Assembly: GCA_050693035.1 (NCBI GenBank) | Contig: JBOGWB010000031.1 | Coordinates: 1-39,537, forward strand | Direction: 5' to 3' | DNA length: 39,537 nucleotides | Source of the DNA: DASYVD01 sp050693035 | GTDB lineage: Bacteria > Actinomycetota > UBA4738 > CALAEC01 | Shown here: positions 24,848 to 32,058 of the stretch, piece after piece | Layout of the letters: every line of letters starts with the position of its first letter | How positions within the stretch are numbered: position 1 is the first letter of the stretch | Translations under genes and position numbers: made by a program | The notes under the pieces: generated by a model | What the model was told of the DNA's origin: nothing | Database searches by the model: none | Seen by the model: the letters and a program-made list of their open reading frames with translations, nothing else

Positions 24848-24887
24848 GCGGTGATCCGCCGGCCCGGACATTCTGGCAGGAGGAACC

Positions 24888-26075
24888 GTGGAATTTCGAC
24901 TCTCCGAGGACCACCTGACGCTCCAGAAGTGGGTGCACGGGTTCGCCGAGAAGGAGATCCGCCCGGCGGCCCCGGAATACGACGAGACCGAGGAGTTTCC
25001 CTGGCCGGTGGTGAAGAAGGCCGCCGAGCTGGGCCTCTACTCGACGGACTTCTTCCAGAGCGTCGCCGAGGACCCCACCGGGCTCAACCTTCCGATCGCC
25101 CTTGAGGAGACGGCGTGGGGCTGCGCCGGGATCTGCCTGGCCCTGTTCGGTACCGGCCTCCCGCTCACGGCCCTGGCCATGCAGGGTTCCCAGGACCAGC
25201 TGATCCAATGGGCGCCGGCGATGATCGGCACAGTCGAGGAACCCGCCGTGGGGGCGTTCGCCGTGACCGAGCCCGACGCCGGATCGGACGTCTCCGCCCT
25301 GGCCACCACGGCTCGCCGCGACGGCGACGAATGGGTGTTGAACGGTCGGAAGGTGTTCATCACGAACGGCGGCATCGCCGCGGTGCATATCGTGGTGGCC
25401 ACCGTGGACCCGACCCTCGGACACCGGGGGCAGGCCGCGTTCATCGTCCCCCAGGTCCCTGGGATCCGGCAGGGCAAGAAGGACCGGAAGCTCGGGATAC
25501 GGGCCTCCCACACCGCCGAGGTGATCCTGGAGGACTGCCGGATCCCGCTGGAGAACGTCCTCGGCGGGGTGGAACGACTGGAGGCCAAGCTCGACCGGGC
25601 CCGCACCCAGGAGCGCACCCGCTCCTCGCACGCGCTCCGAACCTTCGAGATGACCCGTCCGCTCACCGCGGCACAGGCCCTCGGGATCGCCCGGGCGGCC
25701 CTCGAGTTTGCCGTGGATTATGCCAAGGAGCGGCGGCAGTTCGATCGTCCGATCATCGAGAACCAGGGTGTCGCCTTCCGGCTGGCCGACATGGCCCTGG
25801 AGGTCGACGCGGCAAGGCTGCTCACCTGGCGGGCGGCGTGGATGGCCAAGAACGCCGTGGAGTTCTCGAGGGCGGAGGGATCCATGTCGAAGCTCAAGGC
25901 CGGCGAGGTGGCCGTGTCCGTCACGGAGCAGGCCATCCAGATCCTCGGGGGCTATGGCTACATCAAGGACTTCCCGGTCGAGAAGTGGTACCGCGACGCC
26001 AAGATCTACACCATCTTCGAGGGCACCAGCGAGATCCAGCGCCTGGTGATCAGCCGGGCCCTGGCCCGCGACTGA
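24888..26075 (+). CDS. Acyl-CoA dehydrogenase
   Basis: A 395-residue FAD enzyme that introduces the alpha-beta double bond into acyl-CoA in beta-oxidation or branched-chain amino acid breakdown. N-terminal helical domain ~1-120, FAD/substrate middle domain with AVTEPDAGSDVSAL and FITNGG, and C-terminal domain with ERRQFDRPI and the end motif IFEGTSEIQRLVISRALARD that carries the substrate-region catalytic Glu/FAD contacts. The chain-length preference cannot be read off. It starts with GTG at 24888, with AGGAGG (24878-24883) 4 nt upstream. It is probably controlled by the divergent TetR regulator. Confidence 0.93.
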   Translation: MEFRLSEDHLTLQKWVHGFAEKEIRPAAPEYDETEEFPWPVVKKAAELGLYSTDFFQSVAEDPTGLNLPIALEETAWGCAGICLALFGTGLPLTALAMQGSQDQLIQWAPAMIGTVEEPAVGAFAVTEPDAGSDVSALATTARRDGDEWVLNGRKVFITNGGIAAVHIVVATVDPTLGHRGQAAFIVPQVPGIRQGKKDRKLGIRASHTAEVILEDCRIPLENVLGGVERLEAKLDRARTQERTRSSHALRTFEMTRPLTAAQALGIARAALEFAVDYAKERRQFDRPIIENQGVAFRLADMALEVDAARLLTWRAAWMAKNAVEFSRAEGSMSKLKAGEVAVSVTEQAIQILGGYGYIKDFPVEKWYRDAKIYTIFEGTSEIQRLVISRALARD

Positions 26076-26092
26076 GTGTCGAGTCGTGCGCC

Positions 26093-26383
26093 TTAGGGCC
26101 GGTCCCCCCGGTCTTCTCTGGAAAGCTTCTCTCCGGGCAGGCGGGGGAGCTGGATTTCCGGGCTCCTGGGCCGCTCCGGCCGCTCGTCCCAGTCCCGGCC
26201 GTCCCGTGAGTCGTAGCCCCACCGCAGGGTCGCCGCGCAGAGCCCCAGCCAGCTCAGGGCGAGGAGCAGCAGGCCGAAGGCGGGACCGCGGGACAGCACG
26301 AACCCCAGGAAGAACAGACTGGATGCGATGAGCAGGGCGAGCTTCCAGCGGGCCATCGGCTTCCTGTAGCCAGCGGGCCGCAC
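26093..26383 (-). CDS. Small two-helix membrane protein
   Basis: A 96-residue protein I do not recognise. It has two adjacent hydrophobic segments (WKLALLIASSLFFLGFVL and FGLLLLALSWLGLCAATL) and a charged, Arg/Glu/Pro-rich cytoplasmic tail (~60-96). The start is GTG at 26383 because an AGGAGG site (26389-26394) lies 5 nt upstream; an ATG at 26356 has no such site. It converges on the acyl-CoA dehydrogenase gene with a 17-bp gap and is divergent from ispH. Confidence 0.6.
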   Translation of the reverse strand: MRPAGYRKPMARWKLALLIASSLFFLGFVLSRGPAFGLLLLALSWLGLCAATLRWGYDSRDGRDWDERPERPRSPEIQLPRLPGEKLSREDRGDRP

Positions 26384-26428
26384 GATCGCCTCCTCGTCGC
26401 CCGGACGGTCCGATGATAGCCCGTCCGC

Positions 26429-26434
26429 TACCAT
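26429..26434 (+). promoter_or_regulatory. -10 box of ispH
   Basis: TACCAT is followed by exactly 6 nt and then the GTG at 26441. The GGAGG in between is only 1 nt from the GTG, too close to act as a ribosome site, so a leaderless mRNA is more likely. Confidence 0.45.
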
Positions 26435-26440
26435 GGAGGC

Positions 26441-27412
26441 GTGCCGAAGAAGGTGCTGCTCGCCCTGCCCCGCGGGTACTGCGCGGGGGTGGACCGTGCC
26501 GTGGACACGGTGGAGCGAGCCCTGCGCATCTACGGGCCTCCCGTGTACGTGCGCAAGCAGATCGTGCACAACATCCACGTGGTCCGGGATCTCGAGCGGA
26601 AGGGCGCCGTCTTCGTCGAGGAGGAGACCGCCGTGCCCGAGGGCTCCACCGTCGTCCTTTCCGCTCACGGGGTCGCCCCCGAGGTCTACCGGAACTCGGA
26701 AACTCGCCGGCTGAACGTGATCGACGCGACCTGCCCGCTCGTGACCAAGGTGCACGCGGAGGCCCGCCGGTTCGCCAAGAAGGACAAGACCATCCTCCTC
26801 ATCGGACACGAGGGCCACGAGGAGGTCGTGGGGACGAGCGGCGAGGCGCCCGAGCACATCCGGCTGATCGGCAGCGCCGAGGAGGCCGCGAAGGTCGAGG
26901 TGGCCGATCCCGAGCGCGTGGCGTATCTGTCCCAGACGACGCTGTCGGTGGACGAGACGAACGAAGTCATCGAAGCGTTGCGTATCCGGTTCCCGGAGAT
27001 CCAGGCCCCCCCGAAGGACGATATCTGCTACGCGACCCAGAATCGACAGGAGGCCGTGAAGGCCGTGGCTCGGCAGTCCGACGTGGTCCTGGTGATCGGA
27101 TCGGATAACTCGTCGAACTCGAACCGCCTCGTCGAAGTGTCGCACGCGCTGGGTACCCCGGCGTATCTGATCGACGACGAAAGCGAGATCGATCCTGGGT
27201 GGCTCGAGGGGGCCGATACCGTGGGCCTCACGTCGGGAGCCTCGGCGCCCGAGTCGCTGGTGGAACAAGTGATGGAGCACCTTCGATCCCTGGGCGCCAC
27301 CGACATCGAGGAGTTGCGGGTCACCGAAGAGAGCATGCACTTCAACCTCCCGGCGGGGGTCCGTCTCAAGGACGAGCAGCGCGCGGCGGCGGCGAGAGTC
27401 GGGGGGCCTTGA
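26441..27412 (+). CDS. ispH: 4-hydroxy-3-methylbut-2-enyl diphosphate reductase
   Basis: A 323-residue [4Fe-4S] enzyme that makes IPP and DMAPP in the last step of the MEP isoprenoid pathway. The three cluster cysteines are Cys14 (PRGYCAGV), Cys98 (DATCPLV) and Cys196 (DICYATQNRQ). Other active-site residues seen are HN in IVHNIHVV, SAHGVAP, and the Glu in GHEGHEEVVGT. The length and start (PKKVLLALPRGYCAG) are typical. It needs a ferredoxin or flavodoxin electron donor; none is adjacent. Confidence 0.96.
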   Translation: MPKKVLLALPRGYCAGVDRAVDTVERALRIYGPPVYVRKQIVHNIHVVRDLERKGAVFVEEETAVPEGSTVVLSAHGVAPEVYRNSETRRLNVIDATCPLVTKVHAEARRFAKKDKTILLIGHEGHEEVVGTSGEAPEHIRLIGSAEEAAKVEVADPERVAYLSQTTLSVDETNEVIEALRIRFPEIQAPPKDDICYATQNRQEAVKAVARQSDVVLVIGSDNSSNSNRLVEVSHALGTPAYLIDDESEIDPGWLEGADTVGLTSGASAPESLVEQVMEHLRSLGATDIEELRVTEESMHFNLPAGVRLKDEQRAAAARVGGP

Positions 27413-27421
27413 CGGGGAGGT

Positions 27422-28621
27422 TCAGCCCGAAGCCGGGGCTCGGGCTTCCGCTCTGACCAGCTGCTCGAGCTCGGGGATCCCTTCCTCCGGCCCGATGGCG
27501 ATGACCCGATCTCCCGCTTCGAGCTCGAATCGAGGGCGCGGCCGGTAGATCCACCGGCGTCCCCGCTGGACCGCGAGCACCAGCATTCCCGTCTCGGTCT
27601 CGAGCGAAAGCTGCTTCAGCGTTTTGCCCTCGGCGCCCGAGCCCCTTTCCACCGTGAACTCCGCGGCCACTTCCTCGCTCGCCTCGAGGGCCGCGGCGAT
27701 CACCGGGTGCAACGCCTCGCCTCGCTCCACGAGCCTGGTCATGTCTCGGGCGGCGTCGAAGATGACCTCGGACGCGTAGGCCAGCCGGATCAGACCGCGG
27801 AGCTCGTCGGGATTGCGGGCCTCGGGGGCCGCCCGCAGCACCCACGACTCGAGCTCGTCGTGCAACATGTCACTTCGGGCTTCGAGCGTCGCCACCTCCG
27901 CGGCCAGCGCGGCCTCACCGAGCAGCAGAGACGAATACGCCAGTCCCACCGCCACCTCGGCGGAGTTCTTCATCTCCACGAGGATGTCCACCGCCCGATC
28001 GAGCTCGCTGAGAGCGATCATCTCCTCCTCGGGTCGCTCCGGCCGGGCGGGAGCCCCCGCTTGCTCGTGGAGGAGGTTCACGCCTTCCTCGGGCCCCTGG
28101 TACAGCAGGACGTCCCCTTCGTTGATCACGGACTCGGGGCCCGGGTCGAACTCCCAGTCGGTTCCCCGGCGAACCGCGATGAGCCACATGCCCGTCTCCG
28201 TGGGCAAGGAGAGCTCCTTGAGGCTCCTGCCCACGGAAGGGGATCCCTCTCTGACCGTGACCCGGCCCACGATCTCGTCGGCGTGGCGGAGATCCTTCCG
28301 CAGGGCGTCGGGGAGCCCCAATTTCGCCTCGATGATCCGAGCGATGTCGGCGGCGGCGTCACCGATCTTCTCGATGGCACCGGCGATGTGAAGGACGTGG
28401 CCCATGGCCTCGGCGTCCTCGGGGCTGCGGGCGGCGAGCATGGAGATCCAGCGGAGGTCGTGAAGGTAGGAGTCCATGACCTCCTCGAGCCGGGCCACCT
28501 CCTCGGCCAGGTCTTCGTCGTCGAAGAACAGGGCCGCGTAGGCCAGGTCGACCATGAGCTCGGACGTGTCCTTGGCCTCGGCCAGGAGGTCCTTGACGTT
28601 CCGCCCGCGTTCCTCGCTCAT
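27422..28621 (-). CDS. Duplicated PhoU-like/TrkA-C (RCK_C) protein
   Basis: A 399-residue soluble protein with an internal duplication. Each half has a PhoU-like helical part (~5-95 and ~193-290) and a TrkA-C domain (~110-180, with SLKELSLPTETGMWLIAVRR; ~310-395, with TLKQLSLETETGMLVLAVQR). RCK_C domains bind small ligands and gate cation channels and transporters. I recall this architecture as COG3273, frequently encoded next to MgtE-like permeases (COG1824), and such a permease is the upstream gene, 48 bp away. The ATG at 28621 has AGGGG 6 nt upstream, and TATACT (28643-28648) gives it a possible promoter of its own. Function unproven. Confidence 0.8.
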   Translation of the reverse strand: MSEERGRNVKDLLAEAKDTSELMVDLAYAALFFDDEDLAEEVARLEEVMDSYLHDLRWISMLAARSPEDAEAMGHVLHIAGAIEKIGDAAADIARIIEAKLGLPDALRKDLRHADEIVGRVTVREGSPSVGRSLKELSLPTETGMWLIAVRRGTDWEFDPGPESVINEGDVLLYQGPEEGVNLLHEQAGAPARPERPEEEMIALSELDRAVDILVEMKNSAEVAVGLAYSSLLLGEAALAAEVATLEARSDMLHDELESWVLRAAPEARNPDELRGLIRLAYASEVIFDAARDMTRLVERGEALHPVIAAALEASEEVAAEFTVERGSGAEGKTLKQLSLETETGMLVLAVQRGRRWIYRPRPRFELEAGDRVIAIGPEEGIPELEQLVRAEARAPASG

Positions 28622-28642
28622 CGGTTCCCCTCGGGACCGAAC

Positions 28643-28648
28643 AGTATA
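28643..28648 (-). promoter_or_regulatory. Possible internal -10 box before the PhoU/TrkA-C gene
   Basis: TATACT on the minus strand, in the 48-bp gap after the permease stop and 21 nt before the ATG, with AGGGG between. Confidence 0.35.
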
Positions 28649-28669
28649 CGCACCGCGCATCCCTCCATC

Positions 28670-29890
28670 TCAGGAGATGCCCAACACCACCAGGGCGAAG
28701 ACGATCGAGAGAATGCCGAAGAAGTCCATGGAGCTGGTGATCATGGGGATCCCATGGTTGTCGGGGTCCAGGCCCACCCTGAACGTCGCCACGGCCGTGT
28801 AGTAGGCGATAACCGCAGCGATGAGCGTGGCCATCATCCCGGCCAGCAGCGTGATGCCCATCATCTTCGCGGGCCCCGGACTCGCCAGATGGAGCACCGC
28901 GGCCGCGACGTCTGCAGCGAGACCCAGGACCGGGAAGACGGCCACCGCGATCAGGAGGACGATGGAGAAATCCAGGACGGCGAGAGCCTCGGGACGGCCC
29001 TTCGCAGTGATCACGCCGAGGTGCAGCTTGGACGCCAGCCGTGCCGACAGTATGCCTCCCAGCCCTCCGGCGTTCCCGAGGATCGGTGGGATCAGCATGA
29101 GGAGAGCGGGCAGGGCGATGAATTCGCCCAGCCGTGCCTGAGCCACCAGCCCGGCGAGGATGTCGATGGTCCCGGCCACCACGAGGATGGGGAGGCTCTC
29201 GCGGATCACGCGCCGGGCGAGCGAGAGGTTCGTGATCAGGCCCGCGACGGTGATGACAACTGTCCCGAGGACCAGGACGACCGCCACGGTCTCGGTGACC
29301 CACCGAACCCCGACGGCGAAGCTGGCCAGGAACAACGCCGGGATGGTGAACATGTCTCCCGCCGAAGTGATGAGTGGTGCTGCCACGCTGTCGAGGTCCC
29401 AGCCCCTCCGGTGCGCTCCCACCGACAGGAACACGGCGAAGGTCGCGACGAGGATGCTCGAGAGGATTCCGCCGACGAGCGCGATCACGATGAAGTCGAG
29501 GAGCGAGATGGTGGTGACGCCGAATGCCTCGGAGAGCGTCTTCGCCAACAGAGCGACCAGGAACGAGACGACGAAGGTGAGCACCGTCGCCGAGTACACG
29601 TTCTGGTAGAGGACCCCTTCCCGGTTGCGGTTCGGCTCGAAGAGCCCTGCGTGGATCGAGGTGCCGAGCCGGGAGCCGAGCGCCCCGAAGATGTTGCCCC
29701 GGGTCGCGATGGCTGCGGGAATCAGCACCATCAGGCCGGGAAGTCGCTCGAGCGTCCCGGTGATCTTCCCGAGGACTACCCCGGCGGCGAGGCTACCGAC
29801 GGTCGCGATGAGGAGGGCTACGAACCCCTGGGTGAGGGTTCGCCGCTCCGCCCGCCAGTAGGCAAGGATCCGTCGGAGCCCACGTCGCAT
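28670..29890 (-). CDS. MgtE-like divalent cation permease, duplicated
   Basis: A 406-residue membrane protein with two copies of the MgtE transmembrane domain (SLC41-like). First copy: PAAIATRGNIFGALGSRL and, further on, DLDSVAAPLITSAGD (165-179). Second copy: PPILGNAGGLGGILSARL and DPDNHGIPMITSSMD. The acidic D-x-D-[NS] motifs face the pore in MgtE. It lacks the N and CBS cytosolic domains of true MgtE, so its gating must come from elsewhere, plausibly from the PhoU/TrkA-C neighbour. Substrate is probably Mg2+ or another divalent cation, but this is inferred. About nine or ten helices are seen. Confidence 0.82.
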   Translation of the reverse strand: MRRGLRRILAYWRAERRTLTQGFVALLIATVGSLAAGVVLGKITGTLERLPGLMVLIPAAIATRGNIFGALGSRLGTSIHAGLFEPNRNREGVLYQNVYSATVLTFVVSFLVALLAKTLSEAFGVTTISLLDFIVIALVGGILSSILVATFAVFLSVGAHRRGWDLDSVAAPLITSAGDMFTIPALFLASFAVGVRWVTETVAVVLVLGTVVITVAGLITNLSLARRVIRESLPILVVAGTIDILAGLVAQARLGEFIALPALLMLIPPILGNAGGLGGILSARLASKLHLGVITAKGRPEALAVLDFSIVLLIAVAVFPVLGLAADVAAAVLHLASPGPAKMMGITLLAGMMATLIAAVIAYYTAVATFRVGLDPDNHGIPMITSSMDFFGILSIVFALVVLGIS

Positions 29891-29960
29891 CTGGCACCCA
29901 CCATCGCTCGGACCTCCATCGGGAAGACCCGGGGAAGTATGGCCCGGCCGGCGGGCCCGC

Positions 29961-30287
29961 TCAACTCACTTCGGGAGGTCGGTCCCCTGCGACGCGTTCG
30001 ATCTCCGCGGCCAGGGCGAAGTCCTTCTCGGTGATGGCGCCCACGCTCCACGTGTGGAGGGCTATCCGGACCCGGTTGTAGTGGTTCTCGATGTCGGGAT
30101 GGTGGTTGAGGCGTTCGGCCGGCTCCACGATCCGCTGAAGGAAGGCGATCGCCTCCGGAAAGCCCGGGAACTTGAACCACTTGAGGATCTCGCCGCTCTC
30201 CCGCCGCCAGCCTGGGAGAACGCGAAGACGTTCTTCGATCTGCTCTTCTGAAAGTGCCTGGGGGCCACCGCCGTTACCTGCATCCAT
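29961..30287 (-). CDS. Pterin-4a-carbinolamine dehydratase
   Basis: A 108-residue PCD/DCoH family enzyme that dehydrates 4a-hydroxy-tetrahydropterin, recycling the cofactor after aromatic hydroxylation. The catalytic motif is complete: NHHPDIENHYNRV with His62 and His63, and His78 in ALHTWSVGAITEKD. The start is the ATG at 30287; upstream codons extend into the divergent gene. No aromatic amino acid hydroxylase is in the window, though 4-hydroxyphenylpyruvate dioxygenase, further down the tyrosine path, lies 6 kb away. In other bacteria lone PCDs serve molybdopterin or unknown roles. Confidence 0.9.
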   Translation of the reverse strand: MDAGNGGGPQALSEEQIEERLRVLPGWRRESGEILKWFKFPGFPEAIAFLQRIVEPAERLNHHPDIENHYNRVRIALHTWSVGAITEKDFALAAEIERVAGDRPPEVS

Positions 30288-30323
30288 CGTCAAGACGAAT
30301 GATGCCACGAGGCCGGCGACAGG

Positions 30324-30329
30324 TAGAAT
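30324..30329 (+). promoter_or_regulatory. -10 box before the kinase-methyltransferase gene
   Basis: TAGAAT inside GGTAGAATCC. A nearly identical GGTTAGAATCC lies before the next gene of the cassette (31766). A GGGGGAG site (30347-30353) follows, 4 nt before the GTG at 30358. Confidence 0.45.
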
Positions 30330-30357
30330 CCCTGCGCCCGGACTCTGGGGGAGTTGG

Positions 30358-31770
30358 GTGGGCCAACGCTCGCGGAAAACGTCCGCCGGCAGGGTCGGCG
30401 GCGAGGCGGTATTTGCGGCGGGATCGTTCCGCGACCCCCACGGATTCGTGTTCCAGCGAGAAGGGCGCCTCCTGCGCCAGGTCAACGCGGCTCACCGGGA
30501 AGACCACGACGACCTCATGGGCTCTGGACTCTACGAAGCCCTGACGGAAGCTGGGCTGCTGATCCCGCATCGCGAGGTGGACGTGGCCCTCGCCGCGACG
30601 CCCGAGGCGTACCTTGTGCTCGAGCCCGAGCGAGTGGCGTTCATCTCCTATCCGTACGAGTGGTCCTTTGGCATGCTGCGGGACGCCGCGCTCGCGACCC
30701 TGGCGATCCAGGAGGTCGCCCTTGGCTTCGGGATGTCGCTCCGCGACGCGAGCGCCTACAACATGCAGTTCCATCGGGGTCGCCCGGTGCTCATCGATAC
30801 GCTTTCGTTCGAACGCCTCCGGGAGGGGCGGCCCTGGGGGGCCTACCGGCAGTTCTGCCAACACTTCCTGGGACCGTTGGCCCTGATGAGCCATCGGGAC
30901 GTCCGGCTCGGCCAGCTGCTTCGGGTGCACATCGACGGCATCCCGCTGGACCTCGTGGCATCCCTGCTGCCACGCCGGACCCGGCTTCGCCCGGGGCTCA
31001 TGCTTCACGTTCATCTCCACGCCCGAAGCCAGCGACGCCACGCGGGAGCGGCGACCGCACGGGGAAGCTTCGGCCCCCGTGCGTTCCTCGGGCTCCTGCA
31101 CTCGCTTCGGTCGGCCGTCGAGGCCCTTCGGTGGGATCCGGGGCGGTCGACATGGGTGGGCTACTACGACGAAGCCGAGAGTTATACGTCCGCGGCCCTC
31201 GAGCACAAGAAGGAACTGGTGGCCCGGTTCGTGCAGGAGGCTTCCCCAGACCAGGTCTGGGATCTCGGAGGCAACGTGGGCGTGTTCAGCCGGATCGTCA
31301 GCGATCAGGGGATCTTTGCGGTCTGTTTCGACGTGGACCCGGGATGCGTCGAGGCGAACTACCGGCGTGTGGCGGCCGGAGGGGCCAACCTTCTCCCGCT
31401 GGTGATGGACCTCACGAATCCAAGCTCACGGATCGGGTGGGAAAACCGGGAACGAATGTCGCTCGCCGACCGGGGCCCGGCCGACTTGGTCCTGATGCTC
31501 GCTCTCGTGCACCACCTGGCCATCGGGAACAACGTCCCGCTGGCTCGCATAGCAGCGTATCTAGCGGAACTCGCGCGGACGTTGTTGGTCGAGTTCGTGC
31601 CGAAGGGCGATCCGAGGGTGCGTGACCTGCTGGCTGTGCGTGACGACATCTTCCACGACTACACGCCGGAGGGTTTCGAACGAGCCTTTGGCGAGCGGTA
31701 TGAGATCCTCCGCCGAGAGCCAGTGCGCGAGTCGGAGCGGGTCCTCTACCTCATGCGCCGAAAGGGTTAG
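30358..31770 (+). CDS. Predicted kinase-like domain fused to SAM-dependent methyltransferase
   Basis: A 470-residue protein with two parts. The C-terminal part (~285-470) is a class I methyltransferase: motif I VWDLGGNVGVFSR (300-312), the acidic strand-2 end CFDVDP (323-328), LALVHHLAIGNNVP (381-394) and EFVPKGDPRV (412-421). The N-terminal part (~20-200) is not a methyltransferase. It contains SLRDASAYNMQF followed by RPVLIDTLSFE, i.e. Asp130, Asn135 and Asp147, the D-x4-N then D spacing of aminoglycoside/choline-kinase-type catalytic and Mg-binding loops. No clear glycine loop is seen, so activity is unsure. The start is GTG at 30358, after GGGGGAG. I dimly recall relatives annotated as NoeA-like nodulation methyltransferases. 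Followed 31 nt later by a membrane microprotein and then a membrane phosphatase/sulfatase-type enzyme. Confidence 0.75.
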   Translation: MGQRSRKTSAGRVGGEAVFAAGSFRDPHGFVFQREGRLLRQVNAAHREDHDDLMGSGLYEALTEAGLLIPHREVDVALAATPEAYLVLEPERVAFISYPYEWSFGMLRDAALATLAIQEVALGFGMSLRDASAYNMQFHRGRPVLIDTLSFERLREGRPWGAYRQFCQHFLGPLALMSHRDVRLGQLLRVHIDGIPLDLVASLLPRRTRLRPGLMLHVHLHARSQRRHAGAATARGSFGPRAFLGLLHSLRSAVEALRWDPGRSTWVGYYDEAESYTSAALEHKKELVARFVQEASPDQVWDLGGNVGVFSRIVSDQGIFAVCFDVDPGCVEANYRRVAAGGANLLPLVMDLTNPSSRIGWENRERMSLADRGPADLVLMLALVHHLAIGNNVPLARIAAYLAELARTLLVEFVPKGDPRVRDLLAVRDDIFHDYTPEGFERAFGERYEILRREPVRESERVLYLMRRKG

Positions 31771-31801
31771 AATCCACCCGCCTGTATCGGTGGGAGTAGG
31801 A
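31768..31801 (+). promoter_or_regulatory. Promoter and ribosome site of the microprotein gene
   Basis: TAGAAT (31768-31773) overlaps the stop codon of the preceding gene, and GGGAG (31792-31796) lies 5 nt before the GTG at 31802. The sequence around the -10 box resembles the one at 30322. Confidence 0.4.
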
Positions 31802-32038
31802 GTGCACGAGAAGCGTTTCAGCACGGTTTGCCTCGTGCTCGTCTTCGCGTACTTCTTCCTGATTACCATCCCCGACGCTCACGCGTACATCGACCCCGGG
31901 ACGGGGAGCTTCATCTTCCAGGTGATCGTGGGAGGGTTGCTGGCGGCCGGCGTCATCTTCCGGTCGTTCTGGCGGAGGGTATGGTCCTTCCTGCCGAGAA
32001 GGAACCCGAGAGACAAGGCGTCCAGGCGGCTCGACTGA
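31802..32038 (+). CDS. DPGTGS membrane microprotein
   Basis: A 78-residue protein. Residues 8-25 form a hydrophobic, signal-like helix ending in DAHAY, a possible signal-peptidase site (AHA). Then comes YIDPGTGSFIFQ (29-40), a second helix (~38-54), an aromatic/basic WRRVWSF patch and an Arg/Lys-rich tail. I recall small proteins with this IDPGTGS-helix-xWRR pattern next to surface-glycan genes and sulfatase-like enzymes in many phyla, but know of no assigned function. The start is a GTG with a good GGGAG site. It is the middle gene of the surface cassette and likely interacts with the enzyme that follows. Confidence 0.75.
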   Translation: MHEKRFSTVCLVLVFAYFFLITIPDAHAYIDPGTGSFIFQVIVGGLLAAGVIFRSFWRRVWSFLPRRNPRDKASRRLD

Positions 32039-32058
32039 GCCGTTGGACGCCTGGCGTC

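Noticed and set aside
24177..26222. Extended frame joining the TetR regulator to an N-terminal part opposite the acyl-CoA dehydrogenase
   Set aside because: The HTH begins just after the ATG at 24785, which has a ribosome site. The upstream part is antisense to the dehydrogenase and crosses the operator region.
27707..30034. 775-codon plus-strand frame rich in His, Asp, Glu and Gly
   Set aside because: It is the antisense shadow of the PhoU/TrkA-C and MgtE-like genes, which carry clear family motifs. The His/Asp/Glu-rich composition is typical of reversed GC-rich codons.
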